Made by a program: the position numbers and the translations under genes. 60,716 bases of DNA. Origin: Bacteroides sp. (lineage in GTDB: Bacteria; Bacteroidota; Bacteroidia; Bacteroidales; Muribaculaceae). The stretch is from the NCBI GenBank assembly GCA_023665145.1, contig JAMPEM010000011.1, positions 1 through 60,716 on the forward strand. Direction: 5' to 3'. The notes beneath the pieces are model-generated. The model had not been told where the DNA came from. It was given only the letters and a program-made list of their open reading frames with translations, and searched no databases. Shown in pieces: positions 26,193 through 35,365 of the stretch. How positions within the stretch are numbered: position 1 is the stretch's first letter; every line of letters starts with the position of its first letter.

Positions 26193-28118
26193 ATGATAAA
26201 CCGACTATATTCTAACGATTATATGCGAGCAGGTCTTGTCCTGTTTCTTGACACGTTCACATCAGCTATAGCATCCGGAATAGTCCTATCGATTTGTTTT
26301 TTGTTGGGGGTATCAGTCTCGTCAACCCACATCGTTATCCCTTGGATAGCCGGTGCTGTCGTTGCATCTGTTGTTTCATTCTATTTCACAAAGATTTATC
26401 GATCTATCATAAGATATTCCACACTTCATGAGTTTGTGAAGATGTGTATAGCCGTTGCTGTTAAAGAGGTTATAATGGCAATAGTGATGATTTGGCTTTT
26501 AACAACCGGATATGTCCCTTCGCTAATGCGTGCATCGGTGATGCTTGTCTTGGATTTCTTTGTAACGGTGTCACTGCTTCTGCTTATAAGAGTTGCCATG
26601 CTTGTGACATACAGAATGATGATGGCACATACCCGTCAAGTTCGGGATATGAATCGAGTATTGGTGTATGGTGTCGACAATAAGGCAGCCGCTGCGCTGA
26701 CCCGTTTACGTCATTCAGAACACTACGAAGTCGTAGGATTCCTTACTTATGGTGAGACACCGAACCGCAAGACTCTTTTGGGGCTGCCGATATGCACATT
26801 TAGCTCAGTGGAAGACATCAAAAAACTAAAGGAGGGGATGAATCTGACCGGAATCCTCTTTGCATATCATGCCGATTTACGTAAAGAGCAAGAAAGGCTT
26901 ATCAACTATGCGCAAGATGAAAATCTCAAACTCTTTATAGCTCCGGCCATAGATGAGGTAAACGATAGCAAAAATATAGCACGCGGCATCCGGAAAATCA
27001 AGATTGAAGACCTCCTTGGTCGTCAAGAGATTAAAATATCAATGGATGAGATTCGCAACGGACTTCAAGGTAAAACTGTACTTGTAACCGGGGCAGCCGG
27101 ATCTATCGGATCAGAATTGTGCCGTCAGATAGCGCGTCTGGGAATAAAAAAACTGATAATGCTCGACAATGCCGAGACTCCTCTTCATAACGTTCGTCTC
27201 GAATTTGAAGACAACTATAAGGATTTGGTTTTTATTCCGGTGATAGGAGATGTCAGAAGTCGTGAACGACTTGACTATATTTTTAGAGAATTCCGTCCAC
27301 AGATTGTGTACCATGCGGCTGCATATAAACATGTTCCCCTGATGGAAGAGAATCCGTGCGAGGCCATCCTCGTCAACGTGGACGGTTCAAGAAATGTCGC
27401 TGACAAATGTGTGGAATACGGTGTCGAAAAGATGGTAATGATTTCCACTGACAAGGCCGTCAATCCTACAAATATCATGGGATGTACCAAACGTTTGGCT
27501 GAAATCTATGTTCAGTCGCTCGGACTCGGCATTGAGAAAGGGGAGGTCAAGGGGAATACAAGATTCGTAACTACACGATTTGGTAATGTGCTTGGCTCTA
27601 ACGGATCAGTGATACCTCGATTCACCGAACAGATAGAACACGGAGGCCCTGTAACAGTTACCGATCCCGAGATACGAAGATTCTTCATGACGATACCCGA
27701 AGCTTGCAGATTGGTGATGGAAGCTGCCACAATCTCAAGCGGAACTCAGATTTTTGTGTTTGACATGGGTACGCCCATTAAAATATCTGATTTGGCTAAG
27801 AAGATGATACATCTTGCCGGATATCGTCCCTGTATAGATATTCAAATTGAGTATACCGGATTGCGCCCGGGTGAAAAACTTTATGAAGAGGTGCTCGCTA
27901 CTAAAGAGAACACAATCCCCACAGAGCATCATCGTATCTTTGTGGCTAAAGTAAGGGAATATCCGTATAATTCCGCTGTTGAGAGTGTAAACCGACTGAC
28001 TCAATTAGGTCGTAAAGTGCAAATGGAGGAGATGGTCATTCTGATGAAGAAAATTGTACCTGAATTCAAATCCAAGCACAGCGTATTTGAAAAATATGAT
28101 AAAACTGAATGTATATGA
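26193..28118 (+). CDS. NDP-sugar 4,6-dehydratase, CapD/WbpM/PglF type
   Basis: A 641-residue membrane-anchored enzyme. Four N-terminal transmembrane helices (about residues 10-135) are followed by a CoA-binding-like Rossmann segment (about 150-270) and a short-chain dehydrogenase domain with TGAAGSIGSELCRQ near 300. The catalytic region STDKAVNPTNIMGCTKR near 420 has methionine where classical SDR enzymes have tyrosine, as in the PglF/WbpM group. These enzymes make UDP-4-keto-6-deoxy-GlcNAc for surface glycans or protein glycosylation. The stop overlaps the next gene's start (ATGA), so the two are coupled. Confidence 0.92.
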   Translation: MINRLYSNDYMRAGLVLFLDTFTSAIASGIVLSICFLLGVSVSSTHIVIPWIAGAVVASVVSFYFTKIYRSIIRYSTLHEFVKMCIAVAVKEVIMAIVMIWLLTTGYVPSLMRASVMLVLDFFVTVSLLLLIRVAMLVTYRMMMAHTRQVRDMNRVLVYGVDNKAAAALTRLRHSEHYEVVGFLTYGETPNRKTLLGLPICTFSSVEDIKKLKEGMNLTGILFAYHADLRKEQERLINYAQDENLKLFIAPAIDEVNDSKNIARGIRKIKIEDLLGRQEIKISMDEIRNGLQGKTVLVTGAAGSIGSELCRQIARLGIKKLIMLDNAETPLHNVRLEFEDNYKDLVFIPVIGDVRSRERLDYIFREFRPQIVYHAAAYKHVPLMEENPCEAILVNVDGSRNVADKCVEYGVEKMVMISTDKAVNPTNIMGCTKRLAEIYVQSLGLGIEKGEVKGNTRFVTTRFGNVLGSNGSVIPRFTEQIEHGGPVTVTDPEIRRFFMTIPEACRLVMEAATISSGTQIFVFDMGTPIKISDLAKKMIHLAGYRPCIDIQIEYTGLRPGEKLYEEVLATKENTIPTEHHRIFVAKVREYPYNSAVESVNRLTQLGRKVQMEEMVILMKKIVPEFKSKHSVFEKYDKTECI

Positions 28119-29320
28119 TTAAAACTCCGTTTGCTTTCTTATTTTGTACCTCTTTTATATTTGCATCCAATCATGCAATTGCCTCATCACCATATCTTTC
28201 CAAGGTATATGATTATTCACCGGCTCCGGGTCAGTTTATCAATCAGATACCGAAATATGAAAATGGTGACACCAAGGAATCTATTATAAAAAAAGCCCAG
28301 GACGCAATCTGTCATGAACAAGCTCCGGGGATGATATCTTTGGGTGCTTGGGGAGGATATGTTATAACGGGATTTGACCATCCTGTAGTAAATATGCATG
28401 GCAAATATGATTTCAAGGTATATGGTAATGCTTTCTATTCAAATCCTCGATCATCCTCTGCAGAACCCGGTATTGTTGAGGTATCCGTTGATGTTAATGG
28501 TAACGGTATTCCTGACGATGAATGGTATCAATTGGCCGGATCTAAATTCAGAGATTCGGATACATTTGAAAACTTCGAGATTACATATATTAAACCATCG
28601 GCAGACAAGGAGGCAAATCCTGATTCCGACTATCCCGCAATTACAGACAAGGACTATATCAAATATACCACTAATGATTCATACCTTCCGGTAGGATATC
28701 TGCAGAAAAATAACCAGCATACTCAATCGTATTGGCCTGAATGGTTAGAAGAGTCTACTCTTACATTCAAAGGGACACGATTGCCCGACAATGTATCGAG
28801 GCCCGAAGGTGGAATTGGTCTCTATGTTATGCAACCCTTCGAATGGGGATATGTGGATAATGAGCCTAACAATAGTTGCAAAGGATTCAGCATTGATTGG
28901 GCTGTGGACAAATACGGCAATCCGGTAGTTCTTGAAAAGGTGGATTTCATTAAAATATACACCGGTGTATGCAGCACTGCCGGTTGGCTTGGGGAGGTAT
29001 CCACAGAGATATCCGGTGCTGAGGATTTGCATCCGGATGCAGTTTACTCACCGCAATGGCCCGAAAATCCTGAAACACCCTCCATACCGCAAAGCGTCGC
29101 CGGAGCATATATTGATAAATTTCAATTTCTCGGATGTCGGGAAGGTTATTTAAATCTTAGAAATTCGACATCATTGACTATAGAAATTTATTCAGCTGCC
29201 GGGATAAAAGTTTTTTCGGCCAATTTAGAATCCGGTGAGAGCAACGTTGATATATCATCTTTTCCCAACGGACTTTATGTAATTTGCGCCGAAGGATATG
29301 CTATAAAATTCTTGAGATAA
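28115..29320 (+). CDS. secreted protein with T9SS type A C-terminal sorting domain
   Basis: A 401-residue exported protein. A signal peptide occupies about residues 1-25. The body resembles the Bacteroidales cell-surface family with GAWGGYVITGFDHPVVN and VSVDVNGNGIPDDEWYQLAGS. The last about 75 residues match a type A sorting domain: hydrophobic strands, GIKVFSANLESGESNVDISSFPNGLYVI, and a final basic KFLR. Such a domain routes cargo through the type IX machine encoded at 42.8-50 kb and is then removed. The ATG at 28115 overlaps the upstream stop by 4 nt. The surface target is unknown. Confidence 0.78.
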   Translation: MIKTPFAFLFCTSFIFASNHAIASSPYLSKVYDYSPAPGQFINQIPKYENGDTKESIIKKAQDAICHEQAPGMISLGAWGGYVITGFDHPVVNMHGKYDFKVYGNAFYSNPRSSSAEPGIVEVSVDVNGNGIPDDEWYQLAGSKFRDSDTFENFEITYIKPSADKEANPDSDYPAITDKDYIKYTTNDSYLPVGYLQKNNQHTQSYWPEWLEESTLTFKGTRLPDNVSRPEGGIGLYVMQPFEWGYVDNEPNNSCKGFSIDWAVDKYGNPVVLEKVDFIKIYTGVCSTAGWLGEVSTEISGAEDLHPDAVYSPQWPENPETPSIPQSVAGAYIDKFQFLGCREGYLNLRNSTSLTIEIYSAAGIKVFSANLESGESNVDISSFPNGLYVICAEGYAIKFLR

Positions 29321-29325
29321 TCCCT

Positions 29326-29354
29326 CTTAGAGGTTTGTATTAAACAATCTCTAA
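29326..29354. repeat. miniature copy of the inverted-repeat element, bidirectional terminator
   Basis: CTTAGAGGTTTGT and ATTAAACAATCTCTAA form a near-perfect hairpin made of just the two ends of the about 245-bp repeat family described at 34.7, 53.3 and 54.0 kb. It lies between convergent genes, and its right end contains the TAG stop of the minus-strand GT2 gene. Confidence 0.65.
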
Positions 29355-30178
29355 TTAAAGACCCCCAATCGCTTCGCCTTGTACCATCCCTTAAGCCAAT
29401 GACGGATATAGGGAAAGAATCGATATTTTTTATTTTTACCTGTCTCGTTCCATCCTCGCCATATCATTCTAAGCGGCCACGTAAAATGATGCCTGTGACC
29501 GGTTACTGCACCTTTTGTCTCAATCAAATGGTATTCCGGATCAGGTCTGGTGCCGGTTGATGGTCCTTCATGAAATAAAATTTCATGAGGGACAAACACC
29601 CAATCCAATCCACTCTTTAACACATCTATGAGAAAGACATCTTCCTCGCCTCCGTGAAAATGTGTTCTAAACCCGAAGGCTTCATTGAATTTCACCTTAC
29701 CCCGAATCTTTTCCGGACGAACAGCAATCTCCATGGCTGAGACATAGTAAAATCTTGGAATCTTCTTAAGGTTGAATTCAAACGACGGATACTTCTTTTG
29801 TATCGTATCCGAGACAAATTTAAAACTCATGACGGCAGCCTCCGGATGTCTCTCAAAATCCTCCATAAGAGTGTCAAGTCCTCCGGGTAAAATAGAGATA
29901 TCATCATCACTTATTAACGCTACGGGAGCTGTAGCATTTTCAATTGCCAAATTCCGGTTAGCAGCTATTCCAACAGTATTTGAAGTAATGATTCTATAAT
30001 CCTCGCGAGCCTCTATTTCAGGCCAGGTGTCTGTTTCCGAATCCCCTTCGCCAAGCTGCCGACAAATCACATACTCCACTCCGGGATGAGGCTCATGAAG
30101 CTGTTTTGCCATTCGGTCAAGTCGCTCGCGGCCATAAGTACAAATAAATACCTGTAAGATTATCTTAGCGTCCTTCAT
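29351..30178 (-). CDS. GT2-family glycosyltransferase
   Basis: A 275-residue GT-A fold protein. The N-terminal strand is IILQVFICTYGRERL, the nucleotide-binding region includes ITSNTVGIAANRNLAIENA, and a DXD-like ISDDDISIL at about residues 96-104 would bind the metal. A conserved-looking FHGGEEDVFLIDVLKSG block follows near 200. The ATG at 30178 is chosen: the upstream alternative is a TTG inside the preceding gene, and GAGGAG lies 12 nt before this ATG. The stop codon falls inside a miniature inverted-repeat element. Donor sugar unknown. Confidence 0.83.
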   Translation of the reverse strand: MKDAKIILQVFICTYGRERLDRMAKQLHEPHPGVEYVICRQLGEGDSETDTWPEIEAREDYRIITSNTVGIAANRNLAIENATAPVALISDDDISILPGGLDTLMEDFERHPEAAVMSFKFVSDTIQKKYPSFEFNLKKIPRFYYVSAMEIAVRPEKIRGKVKFNEAFGFRTHFHGGEEDVFLIDVLKSGLDWVFVPHEILFHEGPSTGTRPDPEYHLIETKGAVTGHRHHFTWPLRMIWRGWNETGKNKKYRFFPYIRHWLKGWYKAKRLGVFN

Positions 30179-30195
30179 TTTTTTGTGTATCTCCT

Positions 30196-31287
30196 CTATC
30201 GCTCCCAAGCCATAATAAAATCATGAACCACCTTCCTGACATCATTATGACGTTCCACAAGCTTACGTCCTTCGCCGGACATTCTTCGAAGCTCCTCCTT
30301 ATTATAAAATATACTTTGCAGATGCTCCTCAAGATTAGGAATCAGAGGTGATAACTGTATCACCGGTCTAAGCGCTTTCTCATTGATAAGGTCATAATAT
30401 TCCGGTTCGGCTCCACTTGCTGCTACAAGTCCCATCGCCATCGCATCAAGAGCATTTGTTGCCGGTGAATAGCTGTAAAGCTGATCAATCAAGATATCAG
30501 CCCCACTAAGTTTGTCAAGATATTCTTTATATGAGATGCCACCAATCCCCTCAACTACAATATTCCCACCACTTCTCTCAGCAATACCTTTGCATTTTTC
30601 AAGCAGCAAGCGAGTCCCTTTTTGAATAGTCATTTCAGGTTTCATACCGACCACCACCTTCAGACTCCCTTCGAAATCCCTAGGACGGAAAGGATGCCCG
30701 GACAAATCTATCGGGATGGCGCCCGCCGAACACTTCTCTCCCAAAATCTTGCGCGAAGCAATGTAATATTCCGGCAAAACGGCTACTGCTGAATCAATCG
30801 TATCATAGACCAATTCATTGTATCGTTTTACATCATCTCGCAGCCATCCCCTCTCTACATTTGCATTGTTGACACTATAAGGTGTTCTCTCATCACCCAC
30901 GCGAAATTCAGAAAACCGAAAACTCCCTTCTACACACGCTTTTACGAAGAAATGGTCGTTGCCACATAATGTCAGCCCTATATGACCATTCTTACGTTTA
31001 AGTTCTCTATAAAAATATGCAAGCCTACCCGGCTTTAACTTAATGAAATGCGGATTAATGAGTTGGACTACATCATATCCCGCCAATTCGGGCCATAGTC
31101 TCATCACATCAATCAGATAACGTATCGAACCGAATTTCCCGGCATTCCGACATAATGCCACATCGGCCGAAGTGTGTTGATAACCACCCCGGTCGGAAAT
31201 TAATGTGACATTATGTCCCATTTTACGCATCTGCGATGCAAGACACGCATGCAGATTAGAATAATCGCCTATAAAGAGGATTTTCAT
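30196..31287 (-). CDS. glycosyltransferase, GT-B fold (GT4-like)
   Basis: A 363-residue protein beginning with a Rossmann strand, MKILFIGDYSNLHACLASQMRK, typical of GT4-type enzymes. A C-terminal nucleotide-binding half contains DILIDQLYSYSPATNALDAMAMG near residue 262 and a final helical segment. It lies 17 nt upstream of the GT2 gene on the same strand; together they look like a small glycan-assembly unit. No membrane segment is present. Confidence 0.78.
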   Translation of the reverse strand: MKILFIGDYSNLHACLASQMRKMGHNVTLISDRGGYQHTSADVALCRNAGKFGSIRYLIDVMRLWPELAGYDVVQLINPHFIKLKPGRLAYFYRELKRKNGHIGLTLCGNDHFFVKACVEGSFRFSEFRVGDERTPYSVNNANVERGWLRDDVKRYNELVYDTIDSAVAVLPEYYIASRKILGEKCSAGAIPIDLSGHPFRPRDFEGSLKVVVGMKPEMTIQKGTRLLLEKCKGIAERSGGNIVVEGIGGISYKEYLDKLSGADILIDQLYSYSPATNALDAMAMGLVAASGAEPEYYDLINEKALRPVIQLSPLIPNLEEHLQSIFYNKEELRRMSGEGRKLVERHNDVRKVVHDFIMAWER

Positions 31288-31307
31288 CTATATTGGGACG
31301 TATTCTT

Positions 31308-33329
31308 TTACTTGTGCATTATAAGCGCAGAATAGGGTGCCAATGTTATCTTGCCACCTTTGAATGTGCCTAATCCATCAGGGTTTATCTTCCCATCATG
31401 TGCCACAATGATCCATTTACCCTTGATTGTCACAGTATTAGGCGTTGATGCACCATTGAACACCACCTTAATATCCTTCCATTCGTCACCATTTGCATTA
31501 TCTTTTAGTGTATAGGAGATTAGATTAGGCGTTTTGGAAGAATCTATCTCATCAAAGACAAGATGGCGTGCTATATCATCGGCAGTCGTCATGCGGAATG
31601 CCGGATGCGATTTTCTCAGAGATATAAGATTCTTGTAATAATGAAACTGATCTGCATGCACCTTCTTCAAATTCCAGTCAATAGCATTGATGGAATCCGG
31701 GGATTTGTAAGAATTATGTACCCCTTGCTTATCGCGAAAAATCTCCTCGCCGGCAAACATGAATGGTGTGCCCTGCGAGGTAAAGACAATTGTCTGAGCA
31801 AGTTTGGCAGCGGCAAGACGTTCTTCTTCAGTAGCATCAGGCATCGACTTGCGAAGCTTGTCAGTCAAACTTAAATCATCGTGGCAGCTCACATAATTGA
31901 CTATCATTTCCGGACTTGAAGCATAGGCGAATTTCGAATTAGCACCCTTTGAATAATCCACTTGCGGATGTGCCGTTGATGCCACAATACCGATTTTTAC
32001 TGTCTCCTCAAGCCCCGGTTTCCCTGTAGCAAATCCCCGATCTTCAGCATTCGAGTAATGACCCTTAACAGCATCCCGGATATCATCAGAGAAAACAGCA
32101 ATGTCTGTCATCTTACTTACATTCTCTTTCAAGGCACGTCTTTCTAGAGAAAGGGGAGAATCTCCCGCTGTCCATCCCTCTCCATATATGAACCCGTCCG
32201 GATTTATTTCCTTGATAGCCTTCGCGGCATCTGTCATCGTTTCGGTGTCATGGATTGCCATCAGGTCAAATCTGAACCCGTCGATATGATATTCCTTCGT
32301 CCAATACTTAATCGAATTAATTATATAATCATGCATTTGCTTACGCTCAGAGGCTGTCTCATTGCCGCATCCCGAAGCATCCGAATATCTTCCATCATCC
32401 CAATGTCTGTGATAATATCCCGGAGCAGTCAACTCAAAATTGGAATCATCATTAGTAGCCGTATGGTTATACACCACATCCATGATCACGCCAATTCCGG
32501 CATCATGAAGAGCCTTAATCATCTCTTTCATCTCCTTTATCCTGACTGAAGGTTCTGCCGCATTGGTGGAATATGAACCCTCAGGAGCATTATAATTCAA
32601 TGGATCATACCCCCAATTGTAAGTGTTAAATTGCGGATTGGCTTCATCCACCGAATTGTAATCGTAGGAAGGGAGAATATGGACATGGGTGATCCCAAGC
32701 TCCTTAAGATGGTCTATACCTGTTTTAAGTGAATCGGGAGAAAGAGTACCCGGCTCTGTCAATGCCAAAAATTTACCTTTATTGGAAATTCCTGACGAGG
32801 GATGCATGGAAAAGTCCCGATGATGCATCTCATATACTATCACATCAGTAAAATTATCCACTTGTGGGCCCTTGTCATCTGCCCATCCCTCAGGATTGGT
32901 GTCATCAAAATTTATTATTGCAGCTCGATTCCCGTTTATACCAACGGCTTTTGCCCATACTCCGGGAGTTTCTTTAAGCCATTTACCATCCTTTTCTATT
33001 TGAAATGTATAGAATTTACCATAAAGTTTTTCCGGTACAGAGGTTGTCCACGTCCCGTTTTCCGGATGAAACGTCATCTCAAGTGTCTTAAACGGTTTGC
33101 CATATGCTCCATGATCATAAAGGTTTACTATCGCTCCATTAGCCGCAGGACTCCATAGACGGAAAAACGTCCCATTCTCAGATACAGAAAGTTCAAGATC
33201 ATCCGAATTATATGTAGGATAGTTTACAAATTGTTCATCATATTTACTTTGTGCCGATGTGGAAACAGGTCCGAATACGGGTGTGAGAAATGTTGCTGCC
33301 ATAGCAAAGCTCAGAATATTTCTTTTCAT
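31308..33329 (-). CDS. pulA: secreted type I pullulanase (GH13)
   Basis: A 673-residue alpha-1,6-debranching enzyme for pullulan, glycogen or starch. A signal peptide (about 1-27) is followed by a CBM48-like domain (about 30-135) and the catalytic barrel. The diagnostic YNWGYDP motif is present, with the GH13 regions DVVYNHT, GFRFDLMAIHD (nucleophile), IYGEGW (acid/base) and VSCHDD. The C-terminal domain is a beta sandwich. The ATG at 33329 is used because the longer frame starts with TTG and delays the signal peptide. There is no T9SS tail, so it is probably periplasmic. Confidence 0.92.
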   Translation of the reverse strand: MKRNILSFAMAATFLTPVFGPVSTSAQSKYDEQFVNYPTYNSDDLELSVSENGTFFRLWSPAANGAIVNLYDHGAYGKPFKTLEMTFHPENGTWTTSVPEKLYGKFYTFQIEKDGKWLKETPGVWAKAVGINGNRAAIINFDDTNPEGWADDKGPQVDNFTDVIVYEMHHRDFSMHPSSGISNKGKFLALTEPGTLSPDSLKTGIDHLKELGITHVHILPSYDYNSVDEANPQFNTYNWGYDPLNYNAPEGSYSTNAAEPSVRIKEMKEMIKALHDAGIGVIMDVVYNHTATNDDSNFELTAPGYYHRHWDDGRYSDASGCGNETASERKQMHDYIINSIKYWTKEYHIDGFRFDLMAIHDTETMTDAAKAIKEINPDGFIYGEGWTAGDSPLSLERRALKENVSKMTDIAVFSDDIRDAVKGHYSNAEDRGFATGKPGLEETVKIGIVASTAHPQVDYSKGANSKFAYASSPEMIVNYVSCHDDLSLTDKLRKSMPDATEEERLAAAKLAQTIVFTSQGTPFMFAGEEIFRDKQGVHNSYKSPDSINAIDWNLKKVHADQFHYYKNLISLRKSHPAFRMTTADDIARHLVFDEIDSSKTPNLISYTLKDNANGDEWKDIKVVFNGASTPNTVTIKGKWIIVAHDGKINPDGLGTFKGGKITLAPYSALIMHK

Positions 33330-33474
33330 TTGCGTTCCTATTGTCAATTTAAGGTTATATCTATAAATAATAACGGAAACAAACCCATAATGTTATATTT
33401 TTTTGCTAAAATCTCGAATTACAACAATTTTCATGGTGCTTGTGTTATTCAAGCAAACATATAACCGATATTTT

Positions 33475-34632
33475 GTGAAAAAAAGTCTTATAGCACTCGC
33501 TGCAGCAACATTTGCGCTTGGCATAGCGGAATTTGGCATGATGGGCATCCTCTCTGATGTAGCTCATGGGATTGGTGTGGACATTGTTAAAGCCGGACAT
33601 CTGATTTCCGCCTATTCGCTTGGAGTAGCTATCGGTGCACCATGTTTGGTCGTGTTAAGAAAATTGCCTTTACGCAGACTCCTCTTATTTTTAGTTACAC
33701 TGATTGCTTTCGGCAATCTATTTACCGCTTTGGCACCCAATTATATTATGTTACTAACAGGGCGTTTTATCTCAGGACTGCCTCATGGTGCTTTTTTCGG
33801 AGCAGGAGCAATTGTATGTTCCGAACTTGCCGGCAAGAACAAAGGTGCAACGGCTGTGTCTGTAATGGTTGGCGGTATGACCGTGGCTAACGTTATTGGA
33901 GTGCCCGGAGCAACATTTTTGAGCAACTGCATTTCTTGGCGATTTGTGTTTGGCGCAATTTCCCTGTTTGGCATAATTGCGTTTGCAGGAATACGGTTTT
34001 GGATACCAAAATTGAATCCACTCCCTAATGTCGGAGGAATAAAAGGGGAATTCGGTTTTCTCAAAAAATTAGCACCCTGGCTTATTTATGGAGGTGTATT
34101 CTTCGGTCAAGGTAGTGTTTATTGCTGGCTCAGCTATATTGACCCTATAATGACCAAGGTAAGCGGATTCGCAATGAGTGATATGTCGTGGATTATGATG
34201 GAAGTCGGACTCGGAATGGTAGTCGGTAATTTAATTTCGGGAAAACTGGCCGACAAGTACGGCGTATCAAAAGTGTGTGGAGTAGCAGCCGTTTCCGTAA
34301 TATTTATAATGACAGCAATATATTTCACAGCATCGGTAAAACTCATGTCGGTTATATTTGCGTTTTTGGCACCCGCTATGTTGTTTGCAATTGGAGGCCC
34401 CTTGCAGTATGCCATAGTTAAATTTGCCCGAGGTGGCGAAATGTTGGGAGGTGCCGGTATTCAGATTGCATTTAATGTATCTAACGCTTGCGCGGCAGCT
34501 ATGGGAGGAATTGTCATAAACGCCGGTCTCGGTTACCAAGCGGTAGCATTAGCCGGAGCTCCACTTGCAGCTGTAGGTGCGGTAATGCTCTTTGTATTAA
34601 ACAGAAAGTATGGTGGAAATGATGGTATATAG
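33475..34632 (+). CDS. MFS transporter, AraJ/sugar-efflux-like
   Basis: A 385-residue 12-helix major facilitator protein. It has GISAEFGMMGILSD-like N-terminal helices, the conserved loop LRKLPLRRLLLFL between helices 2 and 3, and SGLPHGAFFGAGAIVCSEL in helix 4-5, as in the AraJ/YdhP-like group. The family start MKKSLIALAAATFALGIAEF is matched by the GTG at 33475. An ATG at 33433 would add 14 poorly matching residues, and the longest frame begins with TTG. The substrate is unknown. It is divergent from pulA but no functional link is proven. Confidence 0.8.
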   Translation: MKKSLIALAAATFALGIAEFGMMGILSDVAHGIGVDIVKAGHLISAYSLGVAIGAPCLVVLRKLPLRRLLLFLVTLIAFGNLFTALAPNYIMLLTGRFISGLPHGAFFGAGAIVCSELAGKNKGATAVSVMVGGMTVANVIGVPGATFLSNCISWRFVFGAISLFGIIAFAGIRFWIPKLNPLPNVGGIKGEFGFLKKLAPWLIYGGVFFGQGSVYCWLSYIDPIMTKVSGFAMSDMSWIMMEVGLGMVVGNLISGKLADKYGVSKVCGVAAVSVIFIMTAIYFTASVKLMSVIFAFLAPAMLFAIGGPLQYAIVKFARGGEMLGGAGIQIAFNVSNACAAAMGGIVINAGLGYQAVALAGAPLAAVGAVMLFVLNRKYGGNDGI

Positions 34633-34700
34633 GATTTTGTATGTTAAAAGGTTTGAGGTTTATGGTTTGTCGTTAATGGTTTATGGAACGCCTTCGAGTT

Positions 34701-34946
34701 AAGAGGTTGTTTAAAAATAAATGTTAATGGATTTGGGCATAATTTTTGAGGAAATTTCTGTAAATGAGAAAAGAGTGTAGCTCTCTACACGATTTACGAA
34801 TTTGCAGAAATTAACCAAAAAGAAGTCCAAAGACATTGACAATTAAAATCCTTTAAGTGAATAAAATTGTTAACCGGTTGAATAAAACCTATTTAACTAT
34901 TTTATGAACGAATCATTTTAAGTTTTATTATAAAACAATCTCTAAG
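34701..34946 (-). repeat. MITE-like inverted-repeat element, copy A (inverted)
   Basis: A 246-bp sequence flanked by AAGAGGTTGTTTAAAAATAA and the complementary TAAAACAATCTCTAAG end. Read on the minus strand it matches copies at 53331-53575 and 54051-54296 over the whole length. It has an internal inverted pair (AATTTCTGCAAAT/ATTTACAGAAATT) around a near-palindrome TGTAGAGAGCTACA. It has no reading frame of its own. It lies 68 nt after the MFS gene and overlaps the end of a decayed lipoprotein frame. Confidence 0.85.
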
Positions 34947-35100
34947 ATTATCCAAAATATCGTCAACACCTCTACTGATTGCCTCAGTTTGGTTGTTTTC
35001 AGAGTTTCGAGCAGGCTCATTTTTCAGATGTACAGGAGATTAGAGCTACACTTGGGATAATAAATGTAGCTCCAATTAACAAATTTACAATTCCTTTCAT
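34912..35100 (-). pseudogene. frameshifted small lipoprotein
   Basis: From the ATG at 35100 a lipoprotein signal peptide is readable, ending in the lipobox LISC, followed by TSEK and then TGA at 35017. Removing one A from the run of five at that point continues the frame as EPARNSENNQTEAISRGVDDILDNL and on into the inverted-repeat element, which supplies the stop codon at 34912. Either a real gene has acquired a one-base insertion or the assembly has a homopolymer error. No family is recognised. Confidence 0.45.
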
Positions 35101-35228
35101 CTTATTGTTTTTTTGTTTAAATTTCCAAAGAATTTAATATTTTAGTTAATTTTGTATGGATGCGCAAATATTAAAAATATATCTTATACACAAATTTTAA
35201 TAAAATAAAGTACAAAACCACATTCATA

Positions 35229-35260
35229 TTTGCAAACTTCAACGAATTATTATAACTTTG
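35229..35260 (+). promoter_or_regulatory. Bacteroidota promoter of the glsB-like gene
   Basis: TTTG at 35229-35232, 20-nt spacer, TAACTTTG at 35253-35260: a full match to the phylum consensus. Transcription should start near 35267. Confidence 0.8.
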
Positions 35261-35266
35261 TAAAAA

Positions 35267-35345
35267 AATAATCGCATCACACTCCAAAATGCGAATTATT
35301 GATTCTCTCCAAGCAAGATGCCGCCACAACGACTCTTTTGGCATC
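35267..35345 (+). promoter_or_regulatory. structured 5' leader of the glsB-like gene
   Basis: Two stem-loops lie between the promoter and the ATG at 35366. The first pairs AATAATCGCAT (35267-35277) with ATGCGAATTATT (35289-35300), with one bulged A, at the very 5' end of the transcript. The second pairs GATGCC (35317-35322) with GGCATC (35340-35345). They may protect the 5' end or regulate translation. Confidence 0.4.
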
Positions 35346-35365
35346 TAACGCTTAATCTTTATGAT

